Assembly (NCBI GenBank): GCA_024682075.1
Contig: JAIKZQ010000007.1
Coordinates: forward strand, 43,421 to 107,420
DNA length: 64,000 bases
Direction of reading: 5' to 3'
Source: Lachnospiraceae bacterium
GTDB taxonomy: Bacteria; Bacillota; Clostridia; Lachnospirales; Lachnospiraceae
Below the pieces are notes generated by a model. That model saw only the letters and a list, made by a program, of their open reading frames with translations. It had not been told where the DNA came from and ran no database searches. The translations under genes and the position numbers were made by a program. Below, piece by piece: positions 1 through 7,601 of this stretch. How positions within the stretch are numbered: the stretch's first letter is position 1; every line of letters starts with the position of its first letter.

Positions 1-60
1 ATATCGAATAGGCTGAATCACCGGTTCACGCCTGTTTTCGACATCTCTGTCATTTTTCAT
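1..60 (-). CDS. partial CDS, N-terminus only, unknown product
   Basis: An ATG at 60 follows a strong GAGGAG ribosome binding site by five bases, and the frame stays open for 20 codons to the window edge (it begins MKNDRDVENRR). It overlaps the last codons of trhP by 11 bases, so it looks like the next cistron of that operon. Too little is present to name a family. Confidence 0.55.
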   Translation of the reverse strand, partial: MKNDRDVENRREPVIQPIRY

Positions 61-1306
61 TGCATCTCCTCAAAATGTCTCCCGCCTCGGGATGTAAATC
101 TCCCTCAAGGATCTTCAGATCCGCCCTGACCATGACGCTTGCATGCGGGCAGGAGTCTGTTTCATTGCCATCCGGATCATACATCTTCACGGCAACCGCT
201 TTAAGATTGCTTCCGTCCGGCTTCATTATCTCTATCTCATCTCCCACAGAAAATTTATTCTTCTGCAGGAAAGTAACGGTGTCTCCCCCGGCAGTCTCCA
301 ACGTTCCCAGATAAACCGCCTTGCTCTCATACGATGTTCCGTCATATATCTGTCCTTCGCTTCCGGGATTGCCGTAGAAGAATCCCGTTCCGTACGGTCT
401 GAAAGTAGTCATCGATATCTGATCAAGATACCAGTCCCTGCGTCCTTCGTACTTTTCGGGCGATTCAAAATAATCATCGATCGCGCATCTGTATGACCTG
501 GCAACGGATGCCACATACAGAGGATTCTTCATCCTTCCTTCTACCTTGAGTGAATCGATGCCGGCATTTATCATGTCGGGAAGATGATCTATCATGCACA
601 GGTCCTTCGAGCTGAACACGAATGTGCCTCTCTCGCTTTCCTCTACCGGCATGTACTCCCCGGGCCTTGTCTCCTCGGTGACATGGTATTTCCATCTGCA
701 GGGATGAGTACATGCGCCCCTGTTGGAATCCCTTCCCGTCATGTATGCGGACAGAAGACACCTGCCCGAATAGGATATGCACATGGCACCGTGCACGAAT
801 GCCTCAATCTCCATGTCATCGGGGATATTCTCCCTTATCTGCGCTATCTCCCTTAACGACAGTTCCCTTCCTACGACGATCCTTCTTGCGCCCTGTCTGT
901 ACCAGAAATTGCATGTTGCGTAATTGGTATTATTGGCCTGGGTTGAAATATGGATCACCGCTTCGGGCCAGTTTTCAAGGCAAATGTCGAACATTCCCGG
1001 ATCCGCGATAAGGACCGCGTCGGGAGTCTCCTTCATTTTTCCGAGCTCCGCAAAATACTCAGCCGCCTCTTTCAGATCGGCATTATGAGCCAGTATATTG
1101 GCGGTGACATATACCTTCACGCCCTGAGAGTGAGCCCTGATGATGCTGTTTTCCATCTCCTCCGGGGAGAAATTTCTCGCCTTGGCACGAAGCGAAAAGA
1201 ATTCGCCGCCCATATATACTGCATCAGCCCCGTATCTCAGAGCGGCTTCCAATGTATCAGGTCCTCCCGCGGGAAGCAGCAGCTCCGGCTTTTTATTTCT
1301 GTTCAT
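50..1306 (-). CDS. trhP: U32-family tRNA hydroxylation protein TrhP-like
   Basis: About 418 residues, the usual length of the longer U32 'peptidase' proteins. The N-terminal half carries the family pattern (PELLLPAGGPDTLEAALRYG), and the cysteine region ACTHPCRWKY is typical of U32 members. A small C-terminal beta domain follows. U32 proteins YegQ (E. coli) and YrrN/YrrO (Bacillus) are known to act in formation of 5-hydroxyuridine at tRNA position 34, with no proven protease activity. Directly upstream lies a TrmR-like methyltransferase that would methylate that product, which supports the tRNA role over 'peptidase'. The start is set at the ATG at 1306, eight bases after GAGG; the ATG at 1312 sits too close to that site. 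Family assignment is firm; the exact tRNA step is inferred. Confidence 0.85.
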   Translation of the reverse strand: MNRNKKPELLLPAGGPDTLEAALRYGADAVYMGGEFFSLRAKARNFSPEEMENSIIRAHSQGVKVYVTANILAHNADLKEAAEYFAELGKMKETPDAVLIADPGMFDICLENWPEAVIHISTQANNTNYATCNFWYRQGARRIVVGRELSLREIAQIRENIPDDMEIEAFVHGAMCISYSGRCLLSAYMTGRDSNRGACTHPCRWKYHVTEETRPGEYMPVEESERGTFVFSSKDLCMIDHLPDMINAGIDSLKVEGRMKNPLYVASVARSYRCAIDDYFESPEKYEGRRDWYLDQISMTTFRPYGTGFFYGNPGSEGQIYDGTSYESKAVYLGTLETAGGDTVTFLQKNKFSVGDEIEIMKPDGSNLKAVAVKMYDPDGNETDSCPHASVMVRADLKILEGDLHPEAGDILRRCNEK

Positions 1307-1350
1307 AAGCATATCCTCATGAGTCCGGTTTAAGTAAGCATATCTCCGGC

Positions 1351-2025
1351 TTATCTTCTGACGCTGACGGTAACGCCGTCTGCCATCGGAAGGATCGCGG
1401 AATAAAGCAAAGGATGGTCGCTGACCGCGCTCAGGTATTCCCTCATCCTGTCATGTATCGTGCGGTCTCTCCTCCTTACCGCATATCTGGATTCGATCAC
1501 ATCCCCGTCCTGCATGCAGTTGTCAGAGACCAGCATCCCGCCCGGCTTCAGAAGTCTTACGAGTTCGGGAAGGAGCACGATGTACTGCCCCTTTGCGGCA
1601 TCGAGGAAAATAAGATCATAAGCCTCATCATCCAGTTTCGGAAGAAGTTCCTCGGCATCAGCTCCGTACAGATGGATGCTTCCGAATTCATCCCCCTCAC
1701 ATGAATCGGGTTTTTCTGCAGCATATTTTGCAAAATTCTCCCTGGCCTTTATCAGCCTCGGCTCATAGTTTTCAACGGTCGTTATCCTTGCTCCGGGTGC
1801 ATATTCATGCATGAGCAGTGCGGAAAAACCAACCGCCGTTCCGATCTCAAGGATGTTCGAAGGCTTTGCGTATCTCACCAGAAATCTCAGGAGTCCCTGC
1901 ACCGAGGGCCTGATGATGGGTATCCCGTGTTCGAGCGCATCGCTCCTTACTTCATCAAGGTATCCCGGAAGCTGTTCCTGGGTAAGGTCTATGTACTTTT
2001 CCGTTCTGCTTATGTTCATTCCCAT
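1351..2025 (-). CDS. trmR: class I O-methyltransferase, TrmR-like tRNA 5-hydroxyuridine methyltransferase
   Basis: A SAM-dependent O-methyltransferase of about 224 residues. Motif I reads ILEIGTAVGFSA, followed by the acidic post-I segment TTVENYEP and the metal/catalytic segment YDLIFLDAAKGQY, the signature of caffeoyl-CoA O-methyltransferase-like enzymes. Bacillus YrrM (TrmR) of this family methylates 5-hydroxyuridine at tRNA wobble position 34, and its gene lies beside the U32 genes exactly as here, so the two probably form a two-step pathway. The reading frame is open further upstream, but that part overlaps the preceding gene and is basic and unlike the family. ATG at 2025 or 2019 is the likely start; neither has a strong ribosome binding site. 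Confidence 0.8.
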   Translation of the reverse strand: MGMNISRTEKYIDLTQEQLPGYLDEVRSDALEHGIPIIRPSVQGLLRFLVRYAKPSNILEIGTAVGFSALLMHEYAPGARITTVENYEPRLIKARENFAKYAAEKPDSCEGDEFGSIHLYGADAEELLPKLDDEAYDLIFLDAAKGQYIVLLPELVRLLKPGGMLVSDNCMQDGDVIESRYAVRRRDRTIHDRMREYLSAVSDHPLLYSAILPMADGVTVSVRR

Positions 2026-2037
2026 ATAACCTGCAAA

Positions 2038-2058
2038 GGGCGTCCGAACCGGACGCCC
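2038..2058 (-). terminator. GC-rich hairpin between mltG-like gene and trmR
   Basis: A perfect 8-bp stem GGGCGTCC/GGACGCCC with a five-base loop. On the minus strand it is followed only by TTTGCAGG, so it may be an attenuator or an mRNA-stability hairpin rather than a full terminator. Confidence 0.4.
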
Positions 2059-2068
2059 CCAAACTATC

Positions 2069-2578
2069 TTATGGATTTTCCGCAGTGTCTTCACCGGCCG
2101 CATCCGGGTCCGTGCCTTCCAGAGCATCAAGACTCTCGGCCGCCTGCTCGGCGGATTCAAGCAGCATCTCCTGCCTCTGTTCTTCCTCAAGTTCCCTTGC
2201 AGCTGTCGCTTCTGACATCTGCCTGAACATATCCTCGGCAGTCTGCTCGGTATTGAACACGTAAGTCCCGCCCTTTACGCCTTCTCTGTATTCCGAGGCA
2301 TAATACTGAAGCGCGAAGAGGTAAGGATCTCTTGACAGGCCCTCGGATACGAACAGGTCTCCGAGTTCCTTGGCGTTAAAATCAACAGGAACTTCGACCG
2401 TCACATCCCTGCCGTAGCCCTCAAGTGCGATAGGTTCCTCTGTAAATACCCTGTATCCGAGGTCGTAACACCTTGTCGCTCCCTTGACCACCAAATATAT
2501 GATTATGACCCACATCGCTACCCTGAAAACCATATCCAGGACCGACATGGACAAAAAGAATGCCTTTCTCTTGTTCAT
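2069..2578 (-). CDS. short MltG/YceG-like membrane protein without the catalytic domain
   Basis: A 169-residue protein with one N-terminal transmembrane segment (about residues 14-34), then a short domain (VTVEVPVDFNAKELGDLF to GGTYVFNTEQTAEDMFRQM) resembling the LysM-like N-terminal part of MltG, the endolytic transglycosylase. The tail is a glutamate- and alanine-rich low-complexity helix. Full MltG has about 340-360 residues and a catalytic Glu domain that is absent here. In Bacillus the full-length gene (yrrL) occupies the same position between yrzB and yrrM, so this is a shortened positional equivalent. It may bind glycan or septal partners, but that is inference. Confidence 0.65.
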   Translation of the reverse strand: MNKRKAFFLSMSVLDMVFRVAMWVIIIYLVVKGATRCYDLGYRVFTEEPIALEGYGRDVTVEVPVDFNAKELGDLFVSEGLSRDPYLFALQYYASEYREGVKGGTYVFNTEQTAEDMFRQMSEATAARELEEEQRQEMLLESAEQAAESLDALEGTDPDAAGEDTAENP

Positions 2579-2617
2579 CTTCCCCGCTGCGCATATCCCG
2601 CAGCCTTATACTCCCTG

Positions 2618-2950
2618 CTATTCAAAATCAAGTGCTTCCGTGATCTTGTAACTTGCATCCTGTATCATCCTGCACAGTGCAAGCTCCGCATCCAGAAACG
2701 CATCCACTCTCGGATCCGATGCCCTGAAACCCACCATCTCGGAACGGAACTGATCGTACTCGTTAAGATCGATCTCATCGGACTGCTGAAAATTATAATT
2801 CCTCTGTCTGAAATCATCAACCCTGCGCTTCAGCTCGGGATCTTTCTTCAGTTCTTCGAGAGCGGTCCTGTACTCTTTATATATATCCGTTTCCCTTATG
2901 GAACTTATGAAGTTGTCAAGAGCCTCATCGATCTGTTCCAAATCCGGCAC
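2618..2950 (-). CDS. ylbF: YlbF/YmcA-family regulator
   Basis: A 110-residue all-helical protein with the family pattern of paired long helices and the segment FRQRNYNFQQ. In Bacillus, YlbF, YmcA and YaaT form a complex that affects RNase Y-dependent mRNA processing and development. Here it starts with GTG immediately after the TAG stop of the RNase J gene, giving TAGGTG, so translation is probably coupled. Being tied to a ribonuclease gene fits an RNA-processing role, though the partner here is RNase J. Only the family is certain. Confidence 0.75.
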   Translation of the reverse strand: MPDLEQIDEALDNFISSIRETDIYKEYRTALEELKKDPELKRRVDDFRQRNYNFQQSDEIDLNEYDQFRSEMVGFRASDPRVDAFLDAELALCRMIQDASYKITEALDFE

Positions 2951-4648
2951 CTACACTTCTTCGATAATGGGAAGTATCATCGGCTTGCGCTTCAGATTCT
3001 TCCATACAAAATCTCCCATCGCATCCTTGACTGCGGTCTTGATCGCATTCCAGTCGGCGCCCTCATCCAGGCATTTCTCAACAGCGGACTGTGCGACCGC
3101 GGATGCTTCAGCCAGAAGATCCTCCGATTCCTTGATGTACACGAAGCCTCTTGATACAACATCGGGCCCCGAACACAACTGACCCTCGGAAGATATGGCC
3201 ATGCAGACAATTATTATACCATCTGCCGCAAGTCTCTGCCTGTCCCTGAGGACCACATTTCCGACATCTCCTATTCCGGAACCGTCCACGAGAATGTCCC
3301 CGACGGGAACTTTGCCGTGTACCTCCGCACTGTCCGGGCTCAGTTCCAGGACATCGCCGCTCGACAAAAGCTTTATCCTGTCCTTGGTAAATCCGAGTTC
3401 CTTCGCAATCTTGGCCTGCGCTATCAGGTGCTTGTACTCTCCGTGAACGGGCACCGAGAACTTAGGCTGGACAAGGCTGTATATCAGCTTTATCTCTTCC
3501 TGACAGGCGTGACCCGATACATGCACATCCTGGAAAACGACATTCACTCCCTTTTGCAGGAGCTGATTGATGATCCTCGTGACCGGCTTCTCGTTTCCGG
3601 GAATCGGATGTGAAGAGAAGATAACCGTGTCTCCCGCGCCGATCGTGATCTTCCTGTGGCTTCCGTCCGCCATCCTCGAAAGAGCGGCCATGCTCTCTCC
3701 CTGGCTTCCGGTAGTAATGATGACCTGTCTGTCGGCAGGGATTTCCTTCATCTCATCAAGAGTGACAAGAGTATTCTCCGGAATATCTATGCACTCGAGT
3801 CTCTGGGCCGTATCGATGATGTTGACCATGCTGCGGCCCTCGACGGCAACCTTCCTGCCGAACTTGTAAGCCGTGTTGATGATCTGGCGGACCCTGTCCA
3901 CGTTTGATGCGAAAGTCGCAACGAAGATCCTCGACTTCTTATTTTCCTCGAAAAGATCATCGAAGATCGGCGCAAGGGTCTTCTCCGAAGGAGTGAAGCC
4001 GGGGCGCTCCGCATTGGTGGAGTCGCACAGAAGTGCCAGCACTCCTTTTTTGCCGATCTCGGCAAATCTCTGAAGATCTATGGCATCGCCGTAAACAGGA
4101 GTGTAGTCCACCTTGAAATCACCGGTATGAACAACGCATCCCACCGGCGAATATATAGCAAGCGCAGCGGCATCGACAATGCTGTGATTGGTGCGGATAA
4201 ACTCCACACGAAAAGCTCCAAGGTTAATGGACTGTCCGAATGATACCGTCTTGCGTCTTACGCTCTCCATGAGCTTCACACCCTGCGCCGAGTGCTCCCT
4301 GTCGTACTCTTCGAACTTGTGCTCAATGAGCGCCATGGTGAGCCTTGTGGCATAAACAGGCGCGTTCACCTGTGCCAGGGTATATGCGATCGAACCTATG
4401 TGATCTTCGTGACCGTGGGTTATGACAAATCCTTTTAACTTATCGTAATTGTCCTTGAGGTAGGTCACGTCCGGGATCACGAGGTCTATTCCGAGCATGT
4501 CATCCTGCGGAAAAGCAAGTCCGCAGTCCACAACGATAATACTGTCTTCGTACTCGAAGGCAGTGATATTCATCCCGATCTGCTCAAGCCCTCCCAAAGG
4601 GATTATCTTAAGCCTGGACGTCGGGATCTCTTTATTTGTATTACTCAA
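2951..4648 (-). CDS. rnjA: ribonuclease J
   Basis: A 565-residue member of the metallo-beta-lactamase/beta-CASP RNase J family, which acts as 5'-3' exonuclease and endonuclease in mRNA decay and rRNA maturation. The zinc-binding motif THGHEDHIGS, the downstream VVHTGDFKVD, beta-CASP motifs (TTGSQGE) and the C-terminal RNase J domain are all present at normal length. The start is TTG, preceded at eight bases by AAAGGA; no in-frame ATG fits better. It lies in the ireB-ruvX operon, where Bacillus has no rnj gene. Confidence 0.95.
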   Translation of the reverse strand: MSNTNKEIPTSRLKIIPLGGLEQIGMNITAFEYEDSIIVVDCGLAFPQDDMLGIDLVIPDVTYLKDNYDKLKGFVITHGHEDHIGSIAYTLAQVNAPVYATRLTMALIEHKFEEYDREHSAQGVKLMESVRRKTVSFGQSINLGAFRVEFIRTNHSIVDAAALAIYSPVGCVVHTGDFKVDYTPVYGDAIDLQRFAEIGKKGVLALLCDSTNAERPGFTPSEKTLAPIFDDLFEENKKSRIFVATFASNVDRVRQIINTAYKFGRKVAVEGRSMVNIIDTAQRLECIDIPENTLVTLDEMKEIPADRQVIITTGSQGESMAALSRMADGSHRKITIGAGDTVIFSSHPIPGNEKPVTRIINQLLQKGVNVVFQDVHVSGHACQEEIKLIYSLVQPKFSVPVHGEYKHLIAQAKIAKELGFTKDRIKLLSSGDVLELSPDSAEVHGKVPVGDILVDGSGIGDVGNVVLRDRQRLAADGIIIVCMAISSEGQLCSGPDVVSRGFVYIKESEDLLAEASAVAQSAVEKCLDEGADWNAIKTAVKDAMGDFVWKNLKRKPMILPIIEEV

Positions 4649-4721
4649 TTACTGTTTCCTTTCTGCGTTCGAAAAGAAATCAAAAAGCCGGAAGCTCCGG
4701 TGATGAGTCCTCACCCGCGCT

Positions 4722-5027
4722 TTATTCGCGTTCGAGCGAGATGTCATCAAGGAGGTCCTCAAAAACAGGTGCCACGGCGTCGAGCTCGTCATCATCAGAT
4801 ACGATCACGTATCTGCTCTCCTCTTCGCCTTCTTCTGACATGTCCTTGAGGATAAGAGCCTCTCCGTCGCCTTCTTCGAAATCGGTGACCAGGATATAAT
4901 CACGACCTGAAAGCCTGGTCTGTTCGAGGACGAAGAACTCAACGGGGTCTGCTCCCTCGGGCTTGAAGATTATCTTCTCAAGTTTTCTTCCTTCAATTTC
5001 TTCATTCATATTTTCATCAGTGTTCAT
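4722..5027 (-). CDS. DUF1292 family protein (YrzB-like)
   Basis: A 101-residue, very acidic protein with the DUF1292 pattern (FFVLEQTRLSGRDYILV, then YVIVSDDDELDAV). Its function is unknown in any organism I recall. The family is strongly conserved between ruvX and mltG in Firmicutes, and the same order holds here apart from the inserted rnjA and ylbF. GGAGTAAAGCC precedes the ATG at proper distance. Confidence 0.85.
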   Translation of the reverse strand: MNTDENMNEEIEGRKLEKIIFKPEGADPVEFFVLEQTRLSGRDYILVTDFEEGDGEALILKDMSEEGEEESRYVIVSDDDELDAVAPVFEDLLDDISLERE

Positions 5028-5052
5028 GGCTTTACTCCATCTTCCACTTTAC

Positions 5053-5068
5053 ATGACACATCTGTCAT
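5053..5068. promoter_or_regulatory. palindrome ATGACA-N4-TGTCAT
   Basis: A perfect 6-4-6 inverted repeat in the gap between ruvX and the DUF1292 gene, ending about 26 bases before the DUF1292 start. The same TGACA-N4-TGTCA word occurs just upstream of two other genes in the window. It could be an operator or an mRNA hairpin. Confidence 0.35.
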
Positions 5069-5075
5069 TTCGGGA

Positions 5076-5540
5076 TCACTCATCACTCTTTTTAGGAGAG
5101 TAGGTTTCCCTGTTCATATAGCTCTGCAGTATCAGCTGGGCCGCTATCATGTCGACATACTGTTTATGATCCTTCTTCGCAATGCCGGCCTCATCCATTA
5201 TCTCGTCAGCCTCTACGGTTGTAAGCCTCTCGTCTTCCATTATCACGGGAAGCCCTGTGCGGCGTCTCACGTTCTCGGCGAATTCCTTCGTAAGCGCTGC
5301 TCTTTCCCCTTCTTCCCCGGAAGGCATCAGCGGATTGCCGATTATTATGGTCCCCACATCATGCTGAAGTATCAGTTCCTCGATACGGGCATAGGTCTTG
5401 CGGAGCTTGTCGGGATGCTCACGCCTTATTATCTCGACGGGAGTCGCTGCAAGAAAAAGCGGGTCGCTGACCGCAACACCTACCGTCTTCGACCCGAAAT
5501 CAAGACCCATTAACCTTTTCCTGTTCTCAGAATTCTCCAT
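5076..5540 (-). CDS. ruvX: Holliday junction resolvase-like / pre-16S rRNA nuclease
   Basis: A 154-residue YqgF/RuvX protein with RNase H fold. The first catalytic aspartate lies in GLDFGSKTVGVAVSD, and the segments IIIGNPLMPSG and DERLTTVEAD followed by the C-terminal aspartate in HKQYVDMIAA are in order. E. coli YqgF processes the 5' end of 16S rRNA; a resolvase role is less certain. The ATG at 5540 overlaps the ireB stop as TGATG, indicating coupling. Confidence 0.93.
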   Translation of the reverse strand: MENSENRKRLMGLDFGSKTVGVAVSDPLFLAATPVEIIRREHPDKLRKTYARIEELILQHDVGTIIIGNPLMPSGEEGERAALTKEFAENVRRRTGLPVIMEDERLTTVEADEIMDEAGIAKKDHKQYVDMIAAQLILQSYMNRETYSPKKSDE

Positions 5541-5803
5541 CAATTCCAGCCCTTGCTGGCAATATACTCAAGAAGAAGTTCCTCGACGAGTTCATCACGT
5601 TCAACCTTCATGATGAGTGATCTGGCACCCTTATGGCTCGTGATGTAAGTAGGATCTCCGCTCATGATATATCCGACGATCTGATTGACGGGATTGTATC
5701 CCTTTTCCTGAAGAGCTTCGTACACTTCCTCAAGAACAGCGGCAGCACCCGAATCATCGGTGGGCACTTCGAAAAACTGAGTATGCGTTTTATCAATAGC
5801 CAT
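5540..5803 (-). CDS. ireB: IreB-family regulatory phosphoprotein
   Basis: An 87-residue member of the former DUF965 family (YrzL), with the conserved body [35 protein letters not shown]. In Enterococcus IreB is phosphorylated on N-terminal threonines by the PASTA-type kinase IreK and lowers cephalosporin resistance. The ATG at 5803 is chosen because GGGAGGTGATC stands directly upstream; the longer frame would start with TTG inside that site. It is the first gene of the operon. Confidence 0.9.
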   Translation of the reverse strand: MAIDKTHTQFFEVPTDDSGAAAVLEEVYEALQEKGYNPVNQIVGYIMSGDPTYITSHKGARSLIMKVERDELVEELLLEYIASKGWN

Positions 5804-5834
5804 CAGATCACCTCCCAAGTCTCATACATAGATG

Positions 5835-5863
5835 ATTTTACCCCAAAAACACGCTGATTTCAA
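5835..5863 (-). promoter_or_regulatory. sigma-A promoter of the ireB operon
   Basis: Reading the minus strand, TTGAAA (5863-5858) and TAAAAT (5840-5835) are separated by exactly 17 bases. The -10 lies about 32 bases upstream of the ireB start. Confidence 0.65.
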
Positions 5864-5919
5864 GTTTTCCGCCCTTTTTTCACATGCTCCATGCGCATGC
5901 ATGTCTTCTTAAGTATATG

Positions 5920-5948
5920 TTGCTAAGTGCTTTCGTAACTGTTAAAAT
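5920..5948 (+). promoter_or_regulatory. sigma-A promoter of thiI
   Basis: TTGCTA (5920-5925) and TAAAAT (5943-5948) have a 17-base spacer and lie about 41 bases before the thiI start, divergent from the ireB promoter. Confidence 0.6.
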
Positions 5949-5989
5949 GTCTCACGCACGGCACAGATGCCGCAAAAGAGGACACGCAC

Positions 5990-7201
5990 ATGAACAAGTC
6001 TATTTTCAACACTTTCCTGATAAAATACGCTGAGATCGGCATCAAAGGGAACAACAGGTATCTCTTTGAGGACGCTCTCGTCTCCCACATAAATGCTGCA
6101 ATGAAGACCATTCCGGGCAGATACCTGACCAGGAAGACTCCCGGCAGGATATTCCTCGAGTGCAGTGACGACCTCAGTGGCGGAAAATACGATTTCGACA
6201 CGGTAGTCGGGAAGCTCACCCATATATTCGGCATAGTTCATATCTGTCCCGTCGTGGTTTCCGAGGATGAGGGTGAAGAACTCCTCAGAGAAAAATCGGT
6301 CAGATACTGGCGTGACATGTACGGTGATGACGCATCCCATACTTTCAAGGTATTCTGCAGAAGGGGCAAAAAGAGCTATCCCCTTAATTCAATGGAGGTT
6401 GCCGCCGACGTAGGCGAGGCGATAATCCATGCTTTTCCGAACGTGAAAGTCGATGTTCACAAGCCCGACAAGCAGCTGAACGTTGAGATCCGCGATAAGG
6501 TCTACATCTACTCCGAGTCCATCCCCGGTCCCGGCGGAATGCCCGTCGGAACAGGCGGCAAGGGAATGCTTCTTTTGTCCGGAGGCATAGATTCACCCGT
6601 TGCGGGATACATGATCTCCAAGAGAGGCGTCAGCCTTGATGCGGTCTATTTCAACGCACCTCCCTACACTTCCGAGCGTGCGAAGCAGAAGGTGATAGAT
6701 CTTGCGAAGATCATCTCCGCCTACACAGGCCCCATCAATCTCCACATAATCAACTTCACCGATATCCAGCTCACCATCTATGAGAAGTGTCCTCATGACG
6801 AACTGACAATAATCATGCGCCGCTACATGATGCGGATCGCAGAGCATCTTGCGTACGAAAACGGCTGCCAGTGCCTTGTCACCGGAGAAAGCGTCGGGCA
6901 GGTGGCATCCCAGACCCTGCATTCACTCGTTTCGACCAACGAAGTCTGCACCCTCCCGGTTCTCAGGCCCCTCATCGCATTCGACAAGCAGGACATAGTG
7001 GAGATCTCCGAGAAGATCGATACGTATGAGACCTCGATCCTTCCCTATGAGGACTGCTGTACCATCTTCGTGGCAAAGCACCCCGTGACCCATCCTCTCG
7101 TCAATGTCATCAGGAAGCATGAACTGCTGCTCTCCGATGTCATAGGCGACCTTCTTGCCAGGGCATACGAGACGGATGAGATCATTGAGATTGGAAAATA
7201 A
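5990..7201 (+). CDS. thiI: tRNA 4-thiouridine synthase ThiI
   Basis: A 403-residue ThiI, the length of Firmicute enzymes that lack the C-terminal rhodanese domain. It has the N-terminal ferredoxin-like/THUMP region, then the PP-loop motif LLSGGIDSPVAGYM near residue 195 for adenylation of U8 in tRNA, and the conserved C-terminal segment ILPYEDCCTIF. The sulfur donor is normally a dedicated cysteine desulfurase; an IscS/NifS-type gene occurs at 14196-15371, but not adjacent. GAGGA precedes the ATG. ThiI also serves thiamine synthesis in some bacteria; nothing nearby supports that here. Confidence 0.95.
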   Translation: MNKSIFNTFLIKYAEIGIKGNNRYLFEDALVSHINAAMKTIPGRYLTRKTPGRIFLECSDDLSGGKYDFDTVVGKLTHIFGIVHICPVVVSEDEGEELLREKSVRYWRDMYGDDASHTFKVFCRRGKKSYPLNSMEVAADVGEAIIHAFPNVKVDVHKPDKQLNVEIRDKVYIYSESIPGPGGMPVGTGGKGMLLLSGGIDSPVAGYMISKRGVSLDAVYFNAPPYTSERAKQKVIDLAKIISAYTGPINLHIINFTDIQLTIYEKCPHDELTIIMRRYMMRIAEHLAYENGCQCLVTGESVGQVASQTLHSLVSTNEVCTLPVLRPLIAFDKQDIVEISEKIDTYETSILPYEDCCTIFVAKHPVTHPLVNVIRKHELLLSDVIGDLLARAYETDEIIEIGK

Positions 7202-7230
7202 AAAGACCGGCAGCTGACGCCACCGGTCTT
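7197..7230 (-). terminator. terminator of the HPr-like gene
   Basis: AAGACCGG/CCGGTCTT arms with a 12-base loop, followed on the minus strand by TTTTTATTT. It lies between the convergent thiI and HPr-like genes; on the plus strand there is no T-tract. Confidence 0.75.
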
Positions 7231-7250
7231 CGGATAAACAACGGGATAAA

Positions 7251-7481
7251 TTATACCTGATACTGCTTAAGGATCTCGAGAACATCCTCAGCTCCGCCCT
7301 CGGTGTGGATATTGAGGTCGATGGGCTTGGAAAGATCGAGGCTGAAGATTCCCATGATTGACTTAGCGTCAATTACATATCTTCCGGATACAAGATCGAA
7401 ATCATACTCGAACTTGGTGATGTCATTTACAAAACTCTTTACCTTGTCAATTGAATTAAGAGAAATCTTTACTGTTTTCAT
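7251..7481 (-). CDS. HPr-like protein without the phosphotransfer histidine
   Basis: A 76-residue protein alignable to the PTS phosphocarrier HPr over its whole length. The regulatory serine region is intact (AKSIMGIFSLDLSKP, Ser41), matching the Ser46 site of Bacillus HPr that HprK phosphorylates. The catalytic loop normally reading GIHARPA is replaced by SIDKVKS, so no His15 equivalent exists and it cannot pass phosphate from enzyme I to sugar permeases. It is therefore probably a regulatory HPr relative. The gene is monocistronic with its own terminator, and AAGGAGG precedes the ATG. A second HPr-like protein is at 34509-34769 and HprK at 38546-39502. Confidence 0.85.
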   Translation of the reverse strand: MKTVKISLNSIDKVKSFVNDITKFEYDFDLVSGRYVIDAKSIMGIFSLDLSKPIDLNIHTEGGAEDVLEILKQYQV

Positions 7482-7601
7482 TTTGAGTTACCTCCTTATT
7501 TCTCTGAACTTTATACGTTTTTCCCGTTGTTACGATTGTATAATATAGGACCGTCAAAAGATTGTCAATCCTGAAAGGGCCTAAAAGAAAACCAAACTTT
7601 T

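Noticed and set aside
7539..7544. TATAAT as mtaB promoter
   Set aside because: The -10 is perfect, but no acceptable -35 or TG extension accompanies it, so I did not list it as a promoter.
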